From Bacillus sp. Marseille-Q3570 (GTDB taxonomy: Bacteria; Bacillota; Bacilli; Bacillales; Fictibacillaceae), in assembly GCF_946151055.1 (NCBI RefSeq), contig NZ_CAMGYZ010000007.1, positions 186,001 through 250,000 of the forward strand: a DNA stretch of 64,000 nt, written 5' to 3'. The notes under the pieces were generated by a model that ran no database searches, had not been told where the DNA came from, and worked only from the letters and a program-made list of their open reading frames with translations. The translations under genes and the position numbers were made by a program. This document shows positions 47,412 to 56,129 of the stretch, piece by piece; position 1 is the first letter of the stretch; every line of letters starts with the position of its first letter.

Positions 47412-48068
47412 ATGGACTTCAGATTTGATTTGATAATTGACTATGCACCATATTTCTTAAGGGGAACACTTTATACGATAGGTTTTTCATTTGTCGGCAT
47501 TTTGATTGGCACAGTCTTAGGCTTATTAATAGGATTGGGGAAACTTTCGCCATATCGAGCTCTAAGGTATCCATTAGATTGGTACATTACATTTTTCAGG
47601 GGGACCCCTTTTTTTGTACAGATCCTATTGATATACTTTGGGGTTGTACCGCTTCTGATTGGTGATTCAAATGCGATATTGGCAGGAGTCTTAGGGCTTT
47701 CCTTAAACGCAGGGGCGTATATTGCAGAAATTTTCAGAGCTGGAATTCAGTCGATTGATAAAGGGCAGATGGAGGCATCACGTTCGTTAGGGATGAATTA
47801 TTACGAATCGATGCGGTACGTCATTTTACCTCAGGCTGTTAAACGTATGATTCCGCCGTTAGGGAACGAATTCATTGTTCTGATAAAAGAATCATCAATA
47901 CTGGCAATCATAGCGGCACCTGAATTGATGTACTGGGGGAGAGCGATGCAAGGGCAATATTACCGGGCTTGGGAGCCTTATCTTACTGTTGCACTGATAT
48001 ATCTTCTCTTGACTCTGACAGTCAGTACAATTTTAAACTACATCGAGAGGAGATTGGCTACAGAATGA
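47412..48068 (+). CDS. Polar amino-acid ABC transporter permease (ArtQ-like)
   Basis: A 218-residue membrane subunit with five helices, as is usual for the His/Glu/Gln/Arg permease family. The conserved [16 protein letters not shown] segment and the EAA loop [25 protein letters not shown] (about 119-143) are present. It works as a homodimer with the ATPase whose start codon overlaps its stop (ATGA). Confidence 0.92.
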   Translation: MDFRFDLIIDYAPYFLRGTLYTIGFSFVGILIGTVLGLLIGLGKLSPYRALRYPLDWYITFFRGTPFFVQILLIYFGVVPLLIGDSNAILAGVLGLSLNAGAYIAEIFRAGIQSIDKGQMEASRSLGMNYYESMRYVILPQAVKRMIPPLGNEFIVLIKESSILAIIAAPELMYWGRAMQGQYYRAWEPYLTVALIYLLLTLTVSTILNYIERRLATE

Positions 48069-48787
48069 TAAAAGTTCAAAACTTAAAGAAATCATTTGGT
48101 TCATTAGAGGTATTAAAAGACATAAGTGCAGAAATAAAGCAGCAAGAAGTTGTATGTGTGATCGGGCCATCCGGTTCAGGGAAATCCACTTTTTTAAGAT
48201 GTCTCAATTTGCTAGAATCCATCACAGATGGCAAAGTATATATAAAAGGCATTGATATTACTGCAAAATCAACGGATATCAATAAACTGAGAACGGATGT
48301 CGGCATGGTATTCCAACAGTTCAACCTTTTCCCGCATAAAACGGTTTTGGAAAATATCATCTTATCACCGATGAAAGTAAGGAAATGGGATAGGAAAAGA
48401 GCTGAGGAGAAAGCACGGGAGCTGCTTGCAAAAGTAGGATTATCCGAAAAAGCGGAGGTATATCCAAATTCACTTTCTGGTGGTCAGAAGCAACGGGTCG
48501 CCATTGCTAGGGCACTGGCGATGGAACCTGAAATCATGCTTTTTGATGAACCGACATCTGCACTGGACCCGGAGATGGTCGGTGAGGTTTTAGAGGTTAT
48601 GAAGCAGCTGGCCAAAGAGGGAATGACAATGATTGTGGTCACGCACGAAATGGGCTTTGCCAGAGAAGTCGGAGATCGCGTTCTCTTCATGGATGAAGGC
48701 TATATAGTAGAAGAAAACGAGCCGAAGAAGTTGTTTTCAGATCCACAGCATGAACGGACACAATCATTTTTAAGTAAAATACTATGA
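48065..48787 (+). CDS. Polar amino-acid ABC transporter ATP-binding protein (ArtR/GlnQ-like)
   Basis: A 240-residue ATPase that powers the importer. Walker [10 protein letters not shown] (about 33-41), Q-loop [13 protein letters not shown] signature [15 protein letters not shown], Walker [13 protein letters not shown] and the switch His in VTHEM are all intact. Length matches the family. ATG 48065 overlaps the permease stop, so subunit synthesis is coupled. The substrate cannot be told from the sequence alone. Confidence 0.93.
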   Translation: MIKVQNLKKSFGSLEVLKDISAEIKQQEVVCVIGPSGSGKSTFLRCLNLLESITDGKVYIKGIDITAKSTDINKLRTDVGMVFQQFNLFPHKTVLENIILSPMKVRKWDRKRAEEKARELLAKVGLSEKAEVYPNSLSGGQKQRVAIARALAMEPEIMLFDEPTSALDPEMVGEVLEVMKQLAKEGMTMIVVTHEMGFAREVGDRVLFMDEGYIVEENEPKKLFSDPQHERTQSFLSKIL

Positions 48788-48795
48788 AAGAAGAA

Positions 48796-48831
48796 GGGAC
48801 TGGTTGAAGTTGAATCAGTCTCGTTTTATTT
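48796..48831 (+). terminator. Terminator of the amino-acid transporter operon
   Basis: The GACTG / CAGTC stem with additional TT/AA pairs (48798-48820) is followed by a T-rich stretch. A degenerate AB-like stretch follows at 48836-48915. Confidence 0.65.
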
Positions 48832-48835
48832 GTCC

Positions 48836-48915
48836 TTAAAGAAAGTATGTATTCTTCGTTCGGTATGAATGAAATTATGGTTCAGTCTTAGCTAAGGTCA
48901 GGTGCTTTGTTGATT
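48836..48915 (+). repeat. Degenerate AB-like repeat
   Basis: CTTAAAGAAAGTATG and a shifted TTCTTCGTTCGGTATG followed by GCTAAGGTC recall the AB module but with many changes. It lies just behind the ABC-transporter terminator, the same type of position as other stand-alone copies. Confidence 0.45.
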
Positions 48916-48968
48916 TAAACGAAATATGCGAAACTCCTGCGGAAAGGTTTACTCTGCAAAACACATAA

Positions 48969-49000
48969 ACAAAAATGACCCAAAAGCTGTTACGCTTTTG
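48969..49000 (-). terminator. Terminator of the yjzD-like gene
   Basis: The CAAAAGC / GCTTTTG stem (48981-48987, 48994-49000) with a 6-base loop has a T-rich tail on the minus strand. Confidence 0.7.
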
Positions 49001-49022
49001 AGCCACTTTCACTACTCATTCA

Positions 49023-49202
49023 TCATTCTGTTGTTTCGTCTTTAATTCCTGCATCACCGAGTACAAATACGAATACAGAAAAAATAAGTCCGATGACTGA
49101 TGCTAGGCCGAAGCTGTAATGTCCGCCTTGCATTGAGCTTAATACATAGAAAGCCATATTGCTCAACAACAATGCCCAGATTATTGTCCAAATGTAACGC
49201 AT
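49023..49202 (-). CDS. yjzD: YjzD-like small membrane protein (DUF2929)
   Basis: A 59-residue protein beginning MRYIWTIIWALLLSNMAFYV, with two membrane helices (3-22 and about 32-50) and a short charged tail GDAGIKDETTE. It matches the DUF2929/YjzD family in length and pattern. It lies between the yjzC and yjaU homologues, as in B. subtilis. A GAGGTGATC ribosome site precedes the ATG. Function unknown. Confidence 0.85.
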   Translation of the reverse strand: MRYIWTIIWALLLSNMAFYVLSSMQGGHYSFGLASVIGLIFSVFVFVLGDAGIKDETTE

Positions 49203-49235
49203 ATGATCACCTCAAGAATAATATGTAGCAATTTA

Positions 49236-49300
49236 CACTTAAAAAGTGCAACTAAGGATCAGCCTTCGCCAAGGCTAGGCAAAACCCGATTTTTTTATCC
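49236..49300 (-). repeat. Degenerate AB-like repeat
   Basis: CACTTAAAAAGTGCAACTAAGGATCAGCC followed by the GCCAAGGC palindrome represents the left and middle parts of AB with the first hairpin shortened. It occupies the divergent intergenic space between yjzD and yjaU. The CTTAAAAAG stretch and AAACCCGATTTTTTT end may serve as a weak terminator. Confidence 0.45.
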
Positions 49301-49479
49301 AATTCATATTGTAGCACAACTCGCCTTCTATCAAAACGTTTTCACGAAACTTCCAAAAAAAGTTCAACTTTTACTATTGATGGCACCTATGCTGAGTAAA
49401 GCATAAGAAAATTGGGCGAAAAACCTGTTCTCTTTTCTTTTTCTCGCATACATTAACTTAGAATGTAGAATAAGGTGTG

Positions 49480-50229
49480 ATGAATTTGAGTAAAACCACT
49501 CACCGATTTATAAAGACGAATGATCAGCATGCCATCATTCATCTTCCGGAACAGCCTAATGGTTTTGCAATTCTTATAATAGGTGATACGAATCATTATG
49601 TGACAAATCAAACAAGTTCGTGGCTGCAGCATCCAGAGCGGAGGAAATTTATCGAGGAACTATGCCGTCATGGATATACCGTGTATTATTCCAATTTATA
49701 TGGAAGGCATTGGGGGAATGATGGTAGTGTCGAGCTGCTGCATCGAATGTATCATACCATCCTGAAGCAGGAAATCATCAATTCCAGAATCCATGTATTT
49801 GCGGAAGGGATGGGAGCTTTATCCGCAGTCAAATGGATGTATCATCATGGAGAACTCACACGGTCTGTATCCTTCATGAATCCATGCTTCAGCTTGAAAG
49901 TCCACGCTGAAGCCGTCATGGAGCAAAAACTTTTTTATAAGCAGTTTCATAGGGAAATCAGAAAAGCATATGACATGTCCGAAGATGAAGCAACGTGGTT
50001 TTTGCTGAAGGATAAAGGAATGTACGACTACCCTTCTAAAGTACCAGTGAAAATTTGGCACAATATGCAGGGAACTCCGTATTCATTTATAAAACATAGC
50101 CGTGCTTTTGAAAAATTCAGGGAGGATCTTGGAGCGCCGATCTCGCTGACGCTGCAGTTACCTGGAGGGAGATATGATCTCGCAAACAAAGTGAAGAATT
50201 TCTATCAAAAAAATGAGCTTGAACTATAG
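49480..50229 (+). CDS. yjaU: YjaU-like alpha/beta-hydrolase-fold protein
   Basis: A 249-residue protein of alpha/beta-hydrolase shape, in the position of B. subtilis yjaU. The usual nucleophile elbow GxSxG is replaced by AEGMGA (about 107-112), so the catalytic serine is missing at that place and hydrolase activity is doubtful. GTG-ATG start: ATG 49480 is used, preceded by a weak AATAAGGTG. Followed by a long-looped inverted repeat and an AB remnant. Assignment to YjaU rests on synteny and length. Confidence 0.65.
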   Translation: MNLSKTTHRFIKTNDQHAIIHLPEQPNGFAILIIGDTNHYVTNQTSSWLQHPERRKFIEELCRHGYTVYYSNLYGRHWGNDGSVELLHRMYHTILKQEIINSRIHVFAEGMGALSAVKWMYHHGELTRSVSFMNPCFSLKVHAEAVMEQKLFYKQFHREIRKAYDMSEDEATWFLLKDKGMYDYPSKVPVKIWHNMQGTPYSFIKHSRAFEKFREDLGAPISLTLQLPGGRYDLANKVKNFYQKNELEL

Positions 50230-50230
50230 T

Positions 50231-50297
50231 GATCAACCAGTGTATAGAATTATCCGAATGAGACTCTGAGGAAACAATACTACTGGTTGATCTTATT
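50231..50297 (+). terminator. Long-looped inverted repeat after yjaU
   Basis: GATCAACCAGT (50231-50241) pairs perfectly with ACTGGTTGATC (50282-50292) around a 40-base loop, followed by TTATT. A terminator or mRNA-stabilising stem. Confidence 0.6.
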
Positions 50298-50299
50298 CA

Positions 50300-50385
50300 T
50301 GTACATTTAAAGAAGATATTCTTCTATATAAAGGCGATTAAGGCTCTGCCTGCGCTAAGGCATGGTTTCGCTATTTTATCTTCAT
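50300..50385 (+). repeat. Stand-alone AB repeat, diverged
   Basis: TTTAAAGAAGATATTCTTCTATATAAAGG retains the palindromic first half (AAGAAGATA / TATTCTTCT), followed by GATTAAGGCTCTGCC and the GGCATGG / GCTATTTTATCTT end. The gap to 50546 has no supported gene. Confidence 0.6.
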
Positions 50386-50546
50386 TTCAGTACATAAAGC
50401 TTTTGAAGGGTAGGCATAAGGATTCTGAATCCATGGGTATCGCAAATTTTCCTTTAATCAATCATAGTGAGAAATCAATTGTATTATTTAACAAAGCCCA
50501 AAAATAAGATAGTAATAGACTGTATGAAAATGGAGGGCCCATTATT

Positions 50547-51251
50547 ATGAAAAACATCTTGATTACTGGAGTGGCTGGTGAACTTGGAATGCTCCTTTGC
50601 AACGACTTTTTAGATGATGAGATTGATGTATATGGTATTGACCATTTAGATAGGGAAGGACACGTAGGTCTCGATCTCATCGGTAGGAATGCATTATTCC
50701 ATTTCTATAACCTTTCGATCCAAGAGGTTGATTGGGATGATATTGAACAGCCGAGGACCATCTTCCACCTCGCACAAACTTCGCCAAACACGAACCAGTT
50801 ATCGGAGTTGAAAACAATCCTGCAAAACCAACAACAAAATATGAGGAAGGTCATTCAATACGCAGCCCAGCAAAATAGTAAAATTATCCTTATTTCTACA
50901 ACGGATGTATATGGAGATTGCAGGCCTCCCTATACAGCCGATCGAACCCCCCAGCCTAACAGCTTATATGGAACATTGATGCTGACGGAGGAAACATACC
51001 TCATTGAAACAGCCGAAGCTTTTGATGTCGATTATCATATTATGAGGATTCCCAGGGTATCTGGCTGTAGTAATTCGATTGAAGAAAGATGTTTTACAGT
51101 GGATAAACTAGATAAAGCAGGAGTTTCGGACCAGAATAGAGAAATCAGTAATACCTTTACAATAACAAAAGAGAAGTTTATCATTTCTTGTAATCAACTT
51201 ATGAAGGGGGAACAATCCGATAAAATCATTACCTTAATTGAGGAAAGATGA
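50547..51251 (+). CDS. NAD-dependent epimerase/dehydratase-like protein (YjaV position)
   Basis: A 234-residue extended-SDR-like protein. The nucleotide-binding motif GVAGELG (8-14) and a STTDVYGD segment are present, but the catalytic YxxxK reads YGTLM, so the lysine is missing, and the C-terminal substrate domain is short. It may be a binding protein or a decaying enzyme. It occupies the yjaV position between yjaU and med. The ribosome site GGAGGGCCC lies 11 bp before the ATG. Confidence 0.7.
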   Translation: MKNILITGVAGELGMLLCNDFLDDEIDVYGIDHLDREGHVGLDLIGRNALFHFYNLSIQEVDWDDIEQPRTIFHLAQTSPNTNQLSELKTILQNQQQNMRKVIQYAAQQNSKIILISTTDVYGDCRPPYTADRTPQPNSLYGTLMLTEETYLIETAEAFDVDYHIMRIPRVSGCSNSIEERCFTVDKLDKAGVSDQNREISNTFTITKEKFIISCNQLMKGEQSDKIITLIEER

Positions 51252-51378
51252 CAACGTTTTTGCATGCCGGACCGTGTGTAGAGTAATTTAGTACTCTTGT
51301 AATATTTCGAAATCATATGTATCGTTTATACTAGTGATAGTAATAATGTCTTGGCAGTAAAGAGGAGAGGAAAAAAGA

Positions 51379-52332
51379 ATGGCAAAAATCATCCCTTTCC
51401 TGATTGCAATTTCCCTTCTATCTCTTTCAGGGTGTCAGCAAGCACTGAATACCGGAGAGTTGGAGAGCGTTGGACTTTTGATTGAAGATACCATTACCGA
51501 TAAAGGTTGGGGTACGAAAGGTTATAAGGGCTTACTTCAAATTCAAGAAAAACTCGGTAAGGAAGTATATTATCGTGAAGAAGTTAAATCAAAAGCACAA
51601 GTTCTATCAGCAGTCAGAGAATTTCAGAAAAATGATGTGAATCTTGTATTCGGCCATGGAAAGTTATATGCCCCTTTATTCATGGAACTTAAATCGGAAT
51701 TTCCCGATATGCATTTCGTCAGCTTTAATGGAAAAGTAAGCGGAGAGCGAATAACGAGTATACATTTTGATTCGTATGCCATGGGTTATTTTGCAGGTGT
51801 GATCTCTGGTGCGATGACTGAATCCGGTCAAATCGGTATGATCGCAGCTTTTCCCTGGCAGCCTGAAGTAACAGGTTTCCACGAAGGTGCCAGCGTTTAT
51901 AATGAAAACGTAGAAACACATATTGAATTTGTTGAAGATTGGGAGGATACCAATAGAGCTTTCAATATTTTAAGGAATATGACAGGACAAGGTGTCGACG
52001 TCTTTTACCCTGCGGGAGATGGATATACCGTACCAGTAATCGAGCGGATCAAGGAGCAAGGTAACTATGCGATTGGTTTTGTTTCCGATATGGCTGACCT
52101 CGGTGAACAAACTGTATTGACAAGCACAGTCCAACATGTCGATCGTCTCTATGTCAGGATTGCCAAAAAGTATGACGAAGGGGAACTCCGGAATGGAAAT
52201 ATCCATTATGATTTCCAGGAGGATGTGATATCCCTCGCGCCTTTCAGTGATGAAGTGCCGAATGGCCTTCAAGATAAGATAAAATCATTGGTTGAGGAAT
52301 ATAAAGAAACAGGTAAACTCCCACAACCATAA
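51379..52332 (+). CDS. med: Med: BMP-family lipoprotein, positive regulator of comK
   Basis: A 317-residue lipoprotein of the BMP/PnrA-like binding-protein family. The lipobox LSLSGC gives the acylated Cys near residue 15. The core shows TDKGWGTKGYKGL, LVFGHGKLYA and the HFDSYAMGYFAG segment shared with nucleoside-binding lipoproteins. B. subtilis Med promotes comK expression and competence, and the gene directly downstream is comZ, exactly as in B. subtilis. The mechanism remains unclear. Ribosome site AGAGGAGAGG. A TATACT -10 is visible at 51327-51332, with a weak -35. Confidence 0.88.
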   Translation: MAKIIPFLIAISLLSLSGCQQALNTGELESVGLLIEDTITDKGWGTKGYKGLLQIQEKLGKEVYYREEVKSKAQVLSAVREFQKNDVNLVFGHGKLYAPLFMELKSEFPDMHFVSFNGKVSGERITSIHFDSYAMGYFAGVISGAMTESGQIGMIAAFPWQPEVTGFHEGASVYNENVETHIEFVEDWEDTNRAFNILRNMTGQGVDVFYPAGDGYTVPVIERIKEQGNYAIGFVSDMADLGEQTVLTSTVQHVDRLYVRIAKKYDEGELRNGNIHYDFQEDVISLAPFSDEVPNGLQDKIKSLVEEYKETGKLPQP

Positions 52333-52353
52333 TTTCATTGGAGGATAAACCTT

Positions 52354-52545
52354 ATGGATCAAGAAAGAAATATGAAGTTCATGCAAATTGCGATGACTCA
52401 TCTACCAGAAGCGAAACAGATGATGGAAGATAAAGGAATACAATTATCAATGGAAGACATCCAACCAGTACTTAACATGCTGATGAACGTGATGAATGAC
52501 GCATATGAATTAGGAAGAACAGAAGCCGAATCTGAAAATGAGTAA
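52354..52545 (+). CDS. comZ: ComZ, negative regulator of comG
   Basis: A 63-residue helical protein, MKFMQIAMTHLPEAKQMMED in the first half and LNMLMNVMNDAYELGR in the second, matching ComZ of B. subtilis in length and pattern. ComZ lowers transcription of the comG operon for competence pili. The gene starts 21 bp after med, so the two are co-transcribed. A strong terminator follows. Ribosome site TTGGAGGA. Confidence 0.92.
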   Translation: MDQERNMKFMQIAMTHLPEAKQMMEDKGIQLSMEDIQPVLNMLMNVMNDAYELGRTEAESENE

Positions 52546-52596
52546 AAATCGATCAACCACACTTAATACATAGGAAACATAATACATAACCTGTGG

Positions 52597-52637
52597 GACC
52601 TTCAGCATGAAAATTGCAGAAGGTCTTTTATTATTTA
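52597..52637 (+). terminator. Terminator of med-comZ
   Basis: The GACCTTCAGC / GCAGAAGGTC imperfect stem (52597-52606, 52616-52625) is followed by TTTTATTATTTAT. Confidence 0.85.
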
Positions 52638-52654
52638 TATTGAATTTATTTGGA

Positions 52655-53099
52655 AGTTGTTTTAGCAAACTATGTTGCTCTTGAAAGTGGTTGATTTCCG
52701 CTCTAGGATGCTCGCTTTGTGCAGGGCGTGCGGTGAGTCCATCTGCTGTTTCTGTCCGGATAAAAGGTGAATTCGGACAGGGGAGGAAGAAAAACAGTGA
52801 TTGCTATCCCGAAAAGGACTGTTAAGGGACAGGGAAGCATGAAAAACCCAGTTTGCTGTCCCGAAAAGGATTGTTAAGGGACAGGGAAGCATGAAAAAAC
52901 CCTGTTTGCTGTCCCGAAAAGGGCTGTTAAGGGACAGGAGAGCGTGAAAAAACCCTTTTGCTGTCCCGAAAAGAATTATTAAGTGACAGCCCACTCGTCG
53001 CATTGCAACATTGAATGGTCTCACCTGTCCCGCTTGATCCCGCAGGAGTCTCGCCCTTTACTCTCCAATCAAAAAGCAACAATCTTTAAGAAAAGAGCT
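52655..53099 (+). mobile_element. Composite MITE-like repeat, copy 7 (with hairpin array)
   Basis: The left terminal repeat AGTTGTTTTAGCAAAC and right end AAGAAAAGAGCT are flanked by TATTTGGA (52647-52654) and TAGTAGGA (53100-53107), 6 of 8 matching. There is no AB module. The C module is interrupted after GCGGTGAGTCC by the 52-53-bp hairpin array (about 52740-52990) and resumes with CAGCCCACTCGTCGC. The array is a secondary insertion. Confidence 0.85.
52752..52989 (+). repeat. Array of five CTGTCCC...GGGACAG hairpins, period 52-53 bp
   Basis: Hairpins start at 52752, 52804, 52856, 52909 and 52961. Each has CTGTCCC and GGGACAG arms, slightly varied at the ends, around a 15-base loop, with a linker like GGAAGCATGAAAAAACCC between. 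The three central units are nearly identical. It sits inside MITE copy 7. Confidence 0.88.
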
Positions 53100-53140
53100 T
53101 AGTAGGAAGATCTTGTGGCGATAGTAAGACGGGTCAACTT

Positions 53141-53190
53141 TGGACAGGATCGCAAGCAATGTAGCCAAAGCTGTCCAAAGCTGTCCAAAG
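53141..53190. repeat. Inverted and tandem CTGTCCAAAG repeat
   Basis: ACTTTGGACAGG near 53139 is complementary to the tandem pair AGCTGTCCAAAGCTGTCCAAAG near 53168-53189. A hairpin can form with either copy of the right arm. It lies between MITE copy 7 and the fabHA promoter. Function unknown. Confidence 0.65.
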
Positions 53191-53318
53191 ATGAAACAAC
53201 TTCGGTACGTAGCACCATAAATACCATCGTGCTGTCGTCATTAATTGTTTCCTGTATTATAAACGGCACATTTCTGCAATCATTAACACATCCATGGATA
53301 AAAACCAATGATAATAAC

Positions 53319-53347
53319 TAGACAATATAGAAATATTGGATTAAAAT
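53319..53347 (+). promoter_or_regulatory. SigA promoter of fabHA-fabF
   Basis: TAGACA (53319-53324), a 17-bp spacer, and TAAAAT (53342-53347). The FapR-like box starts at the last bases of the -10. Confidence 0.7.
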
Positions 53348-53364
53348 TAGTACCAAGTCATAAT
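53346..53364. promoter_or_regulatory. FapR-like operator of fabHA
   Basis: ATTAGTACCAAGTCATAAT is a partial palindrome (ATTA..AC...GT..TAAT) that resembles the FapR box, whose core is TTAGTACC. It covers the -10 end and the start site, where FapR binding would block transcription until malonyl-CoA releases it. FapR itself is not in the window. Confidence 0.65.
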
Positions 53365-53404
53365 ATAAGATACTAAGAAAAGTCATACAAAAAGGGGTAA
53401 TAAA

Positions 53405-54340
53405 ATGAATGCAGGCGTAATCGGAATTGGCAGATATGTCCCAGAACGTGTGATGACCAATGCAGACCTTGAAAAGATCGTCGATACATCTGATGAATGG
53501 ATCCGTACAAGAACCGGAATCGAAGAAAGAAGAATAGCAGATAATGATATGGATACATCCCATATGGCTGAAAGAGCTGGAAAAGAAGCGTTGGCAGATG
53601 CTGGTCTGGATGCAGCTGATATTGATTTGATTCTAGTCGCTACGGTAACTGGAGATTATGGGTTCCCTTCTGTAGCTTGTCTAATCCAAGAGAGACTTGG
53701 AGCACATAACGCAGTAGCTATGGATATCAGTGCAGCATGTGCAGGGTTCATTTATGGTATGATAACGGCAAAGCAATATATTGATACAGATACTTATAAG
53801 AATGTGCTCGTCATCGGGGTTGAAAAGTTATCGAAAATCACGGATTGGGAAGATCGGAATACCGCTGTCTTATTTGGGGATGGAGCAGGGGCAGCAGTCA
53901 TTGCACCCGTATCTGATGAGAAGGGTATTTTATCATTCGATATGGGTTCAGATGGTTCTGGAGCAAAACATTTATTTCAAAATGGTGATCACCTCTATAT
54001 GAACGGACGTGAGGTATTCAAATTCGCTGTCAGACAAATGCCTGAATCCTCCATGAAGGTCGTTCAAAAAGCTGGACTTCAAAAAGAGGATGTAGACTTT
54101 TTGATCCCACATCAAGCGAATATCCGCATTATGGAGGCTGCACGGGAACGCCTTGGTTTACCTCAGGAAAAAATGGCCTCCACTGTCGCAAAGTTTGGGA
54201 ACACATCCTCCTCTTCAATTCCTATTGCCTTGGTCGAGGCTAGGGAAACAGGTAAGATAAAAGATGGAGATGTACTTGTACTCGTAGGTTTTGGCGGAGG
54301 ATTGACCTGGGGTGCAGTAGCGTTAAGATGGGGAAAATAG
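53405..54340 (+). CDS. fabH: Beta-ketoacyl-ACP synthase III (FabH)
   Basis: Starts each fatty acid by condensing an acyl-CoA with malonyl-ACP. The 311 residues are the usual length. The catalytic triad is Cys112 (SAACAGF), His236 (PHQANI) and Asn266 (FGNTS). In Bacillaceae this enzyme accepts branched primers for iso and anteiso acids. It is first in fabHA-fabF, behind a SigA promoter and FapR-like box. The name fabHA follows B. subtilis synteny (comZ upstream, fabF downstream). Confidence 0.94.
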   Translation: MNAGVIGIGRYVPERVMTNADLEKIVDTSDEWIRTRTGIEERRIADNDMDTSHMAERAGKEALADAGLDAADIDLILVATVTGDYGFPSVACLIQERLGAHNAVAMDISAACAGFIYGMITAKQYIDTDTYKNVLVIGVEKLSKITDWEDRNTAVLFGDGAGAAVIAPVSDEKGILSFDMGSDGSGAKHLFQNGDHLYMNGREVFKFAVRQMPESSMKVVQKAGLQKEDVDFLIPHQANIRIMEAARERLGLPQEKMASTVAKFGNTSSSSIPIALVEARETGKIKDGDVLVLVGFGGGLTWGAVALRWGK

Positions 54341-54365
54341 TTTTTTTAAGGAGCTGAATTAGACT

Positions 54366-55604
54366 ATGAATAATCGAGTTGTCATTACAGGACTGGGTAC
54401 AGTCTCTCCACTCGGAAATGATACAGAGACGACTTGGACGAATATTATCAATGGGAAATCAGGAATCGGTGAACTGACAAGAAGGGACAAGGAACAATTC
54501 CCAGCAAAAGTAGCTGGGGAAGCGACTGAGTTCGACCCTGCACAATACATGGATAAAAAAGATGCACGGAAAATGGACCGCTTTACTCAATTTGCAATTG
54601 CAGCTACGCAGATGGCTGTAAAAGATGCTGACTTAACCATCACAGATGATAATGCAGATCGAGTAGGCGTGTGGATCGGTTCTGGAATCGGCGGGATGGA
54701 AACCTATGAACAGCAATTCCAGGTTTTCATGGAAAAAGGGCAACGACGTGTCAGTCCTTTCTTCGTGCCGATGATGATTCCGGATATGGCTTCAGGTCAG
54801 GTATCAATCATGCTCGGTGCAAAAGGAATCAACTCATGTACGGTAACGGCTTGTGCATCGGGAGCGAATTCCATCGGAGATGCGTTTAAAGCGATTCAAC
54901 GCGGCGATGCCGATGTAATGATCACTGGAGGAACTGAAGCACCGATTACAAATATGGCATTGGCTGGATTCTCATCTGCTAAAGCATTATCTTTCAACAC
55001 GGATCCTTCTTCTGCAAGCCGTCCATTTGATGCAAACCGTGATGGTTTCGTTATGGGTGAAGGGGCTGGCATACTTGTCCTTGAATCGTTGGAATCAGCA
55101 CAAAATCGTGGAGCTAGAATTTATGCAGAGATTGTAGGGTATGGTGCTACAGGTGATGCCTATCATATTACTGCTCCAGCTCCAGGAGGAGAAGGCGGTG
55201 TACGTGCGATGAACCTCGCTTTGAAGGATGCAGGGATGTCTCCAGATGAAGTCGATTATTTGAACGCCCATGGTACAAGCACTGATTTTAATGATAAATA
55301 TGAAACAATGGCTATCAAATCGGTATTCGGTGATTATGCGCAAAAGCTTGCGATCAGTTCAACGAAATCAATGACAGGACATTTGTTAGGTGCTGCAGGC
55401 GGACTTGAAGCGGTACTTTCAATCAAAGCGATTGAAAACAATATCATGCCGCCGACCATCAATTACGAAACTCCTGATCCTGAATGTGATTTGGACTATA
55501 TACCGAATGAAGCAAGAAAAGCAGAAGTCAATGCAGTCATGAGTAACTCCTTAGGTTTTGGAGGACATAACGTAGCGCTGTTATTCAAACGATATACCGA
55601 TTAA
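54366..55604 (+). CDS. fabF: Beta-ketoacyl-ACP synthase II (FabF)
   Basis: The elongating condensing enzyme, 412 residues. The Cys-His-His triad is Cys163 (TACASGA), His302 ([11 protein letters not shown]) and His339 (TKSMTGH). It adds malonyl units to growing acyl-ACP. The gene begins 25 bp after fabH with AAGGAG upstream, and a strong terminator ends the operon. The product is the target of thiolactomycin and platensimycin in the family. Confidence 0.95.
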   Translation: MNNRVVITGLGTVSPLGNDTETTWTNIINGKSGIGELTRRDKEQFPAKVAGEATEFDPAQYMDKKDARKMDRFTQFAIAATQMAVKDADLTITDDNADRVGVWIGSGIGGMETYEQQFQVFMEKGQRRVSPFFVPMMIPDMASGQVSIMLGAKGINSCTVTACASGANSIGDAFKAIQRGDADVMITGGTEAPITNMALAGFSSAKALSFNTDPSSASRPFDANRDGFVMGEGAGILVLESLESAQNRGARIYAEIVGYGATGDAYHITAPAPGGEGGVRAMNLALKDAGMSPDEVDYLNAHGTSTDFNDKYETMAIKSVFGDYAQKLAISSTKSMTGHLLGAAGGLEAVLSIKAIENNIMPPTINYETPDPECDLDYIPNEARKAEVNAVMSNSLGFGGHNVALLFKRYTD

Positions 55605-55620
55605 TAAGTATATTATGCAA

Positions 55621-55653
55621 AGCTGATAGGATACGCATCCTATCAGCTTTTTT
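55621..55653 (+). terminator. Terminator of fabHA-fabF
   Basis: A perfect 12-bp stem AGCTGATAGGAT / ATCCTATCAGCT (55621-55632, 55637-55648) with a 4-base loop and six T residues. Confidence 0.93.
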
Positions 55654-55784
55654 AGAACCAATATTTTATAGGTTTTTTGTGCACACAGTATAATAGTAGA
55701 AACTTGGCAATGAATAGTTGTCATAACCTGACTACATGTCCCATATAGTGAATTAACATATGTATACAAGCACTCTAATGGGAG

Positions 55785-56018
55785 ATGAGGGCTTTGATTT
55801 TTCGACTATTCTTACTATTGTTAGGATTCAGCTTTGCAGTATCTGGCGGGGTCAGCTTGATCGCCTTTTTGAATTTGATTACCACCGGCCATGGATTTGT
55901 TAATTATTTGGCCTTCATCCTGACGCGAGTTGAGTCCATATTATTCATAGTCGGTTTACTGTTGGTATGGGGCAGTATCTACTTGCCTTCCTTTCATAAT
56001 AAAAACGATGAGAATTGA
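55785..56018 (+). CDS. Small membrane protein with two helices
   Basis: A 77-residue protein with hydrophobic segments at about 3-33 and 41-66 and a polar HNKNDEN tail. No family is recognised. ATG 55785 directly abuts the GGGAG sequence, so a TTG at 55794 behind GATGAGGG may be the true start. A TATAAT -10 is seen upstream near 55690. It lies where B. subtilis has yjaZ and the app genes, which are missing here. Confidence 0.6.
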   Translation: MRALIFRLFLLLLGFSFAVSGGVSLIAFLNLITTGHGFVNYLAFILTRVESILFIVGLLLVWGSIYLPSFHNKNDEN

Positions 56019-56129
56019 CGAATATGTACAAATGTCGACTAAAAAAAGTTCGATTAAAGAATAAATTTGTATCCCTCTGACTATACTGATTTTAACAAAA
56101 CAGTAAATCCTGTAAAGTGAGGGGTATAC

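Noticed and set aside
28235-53099. CRISPR array
   Set aside because: The repeats are dispersed, not regularly spaced with short spacers, and no cas genes are present.
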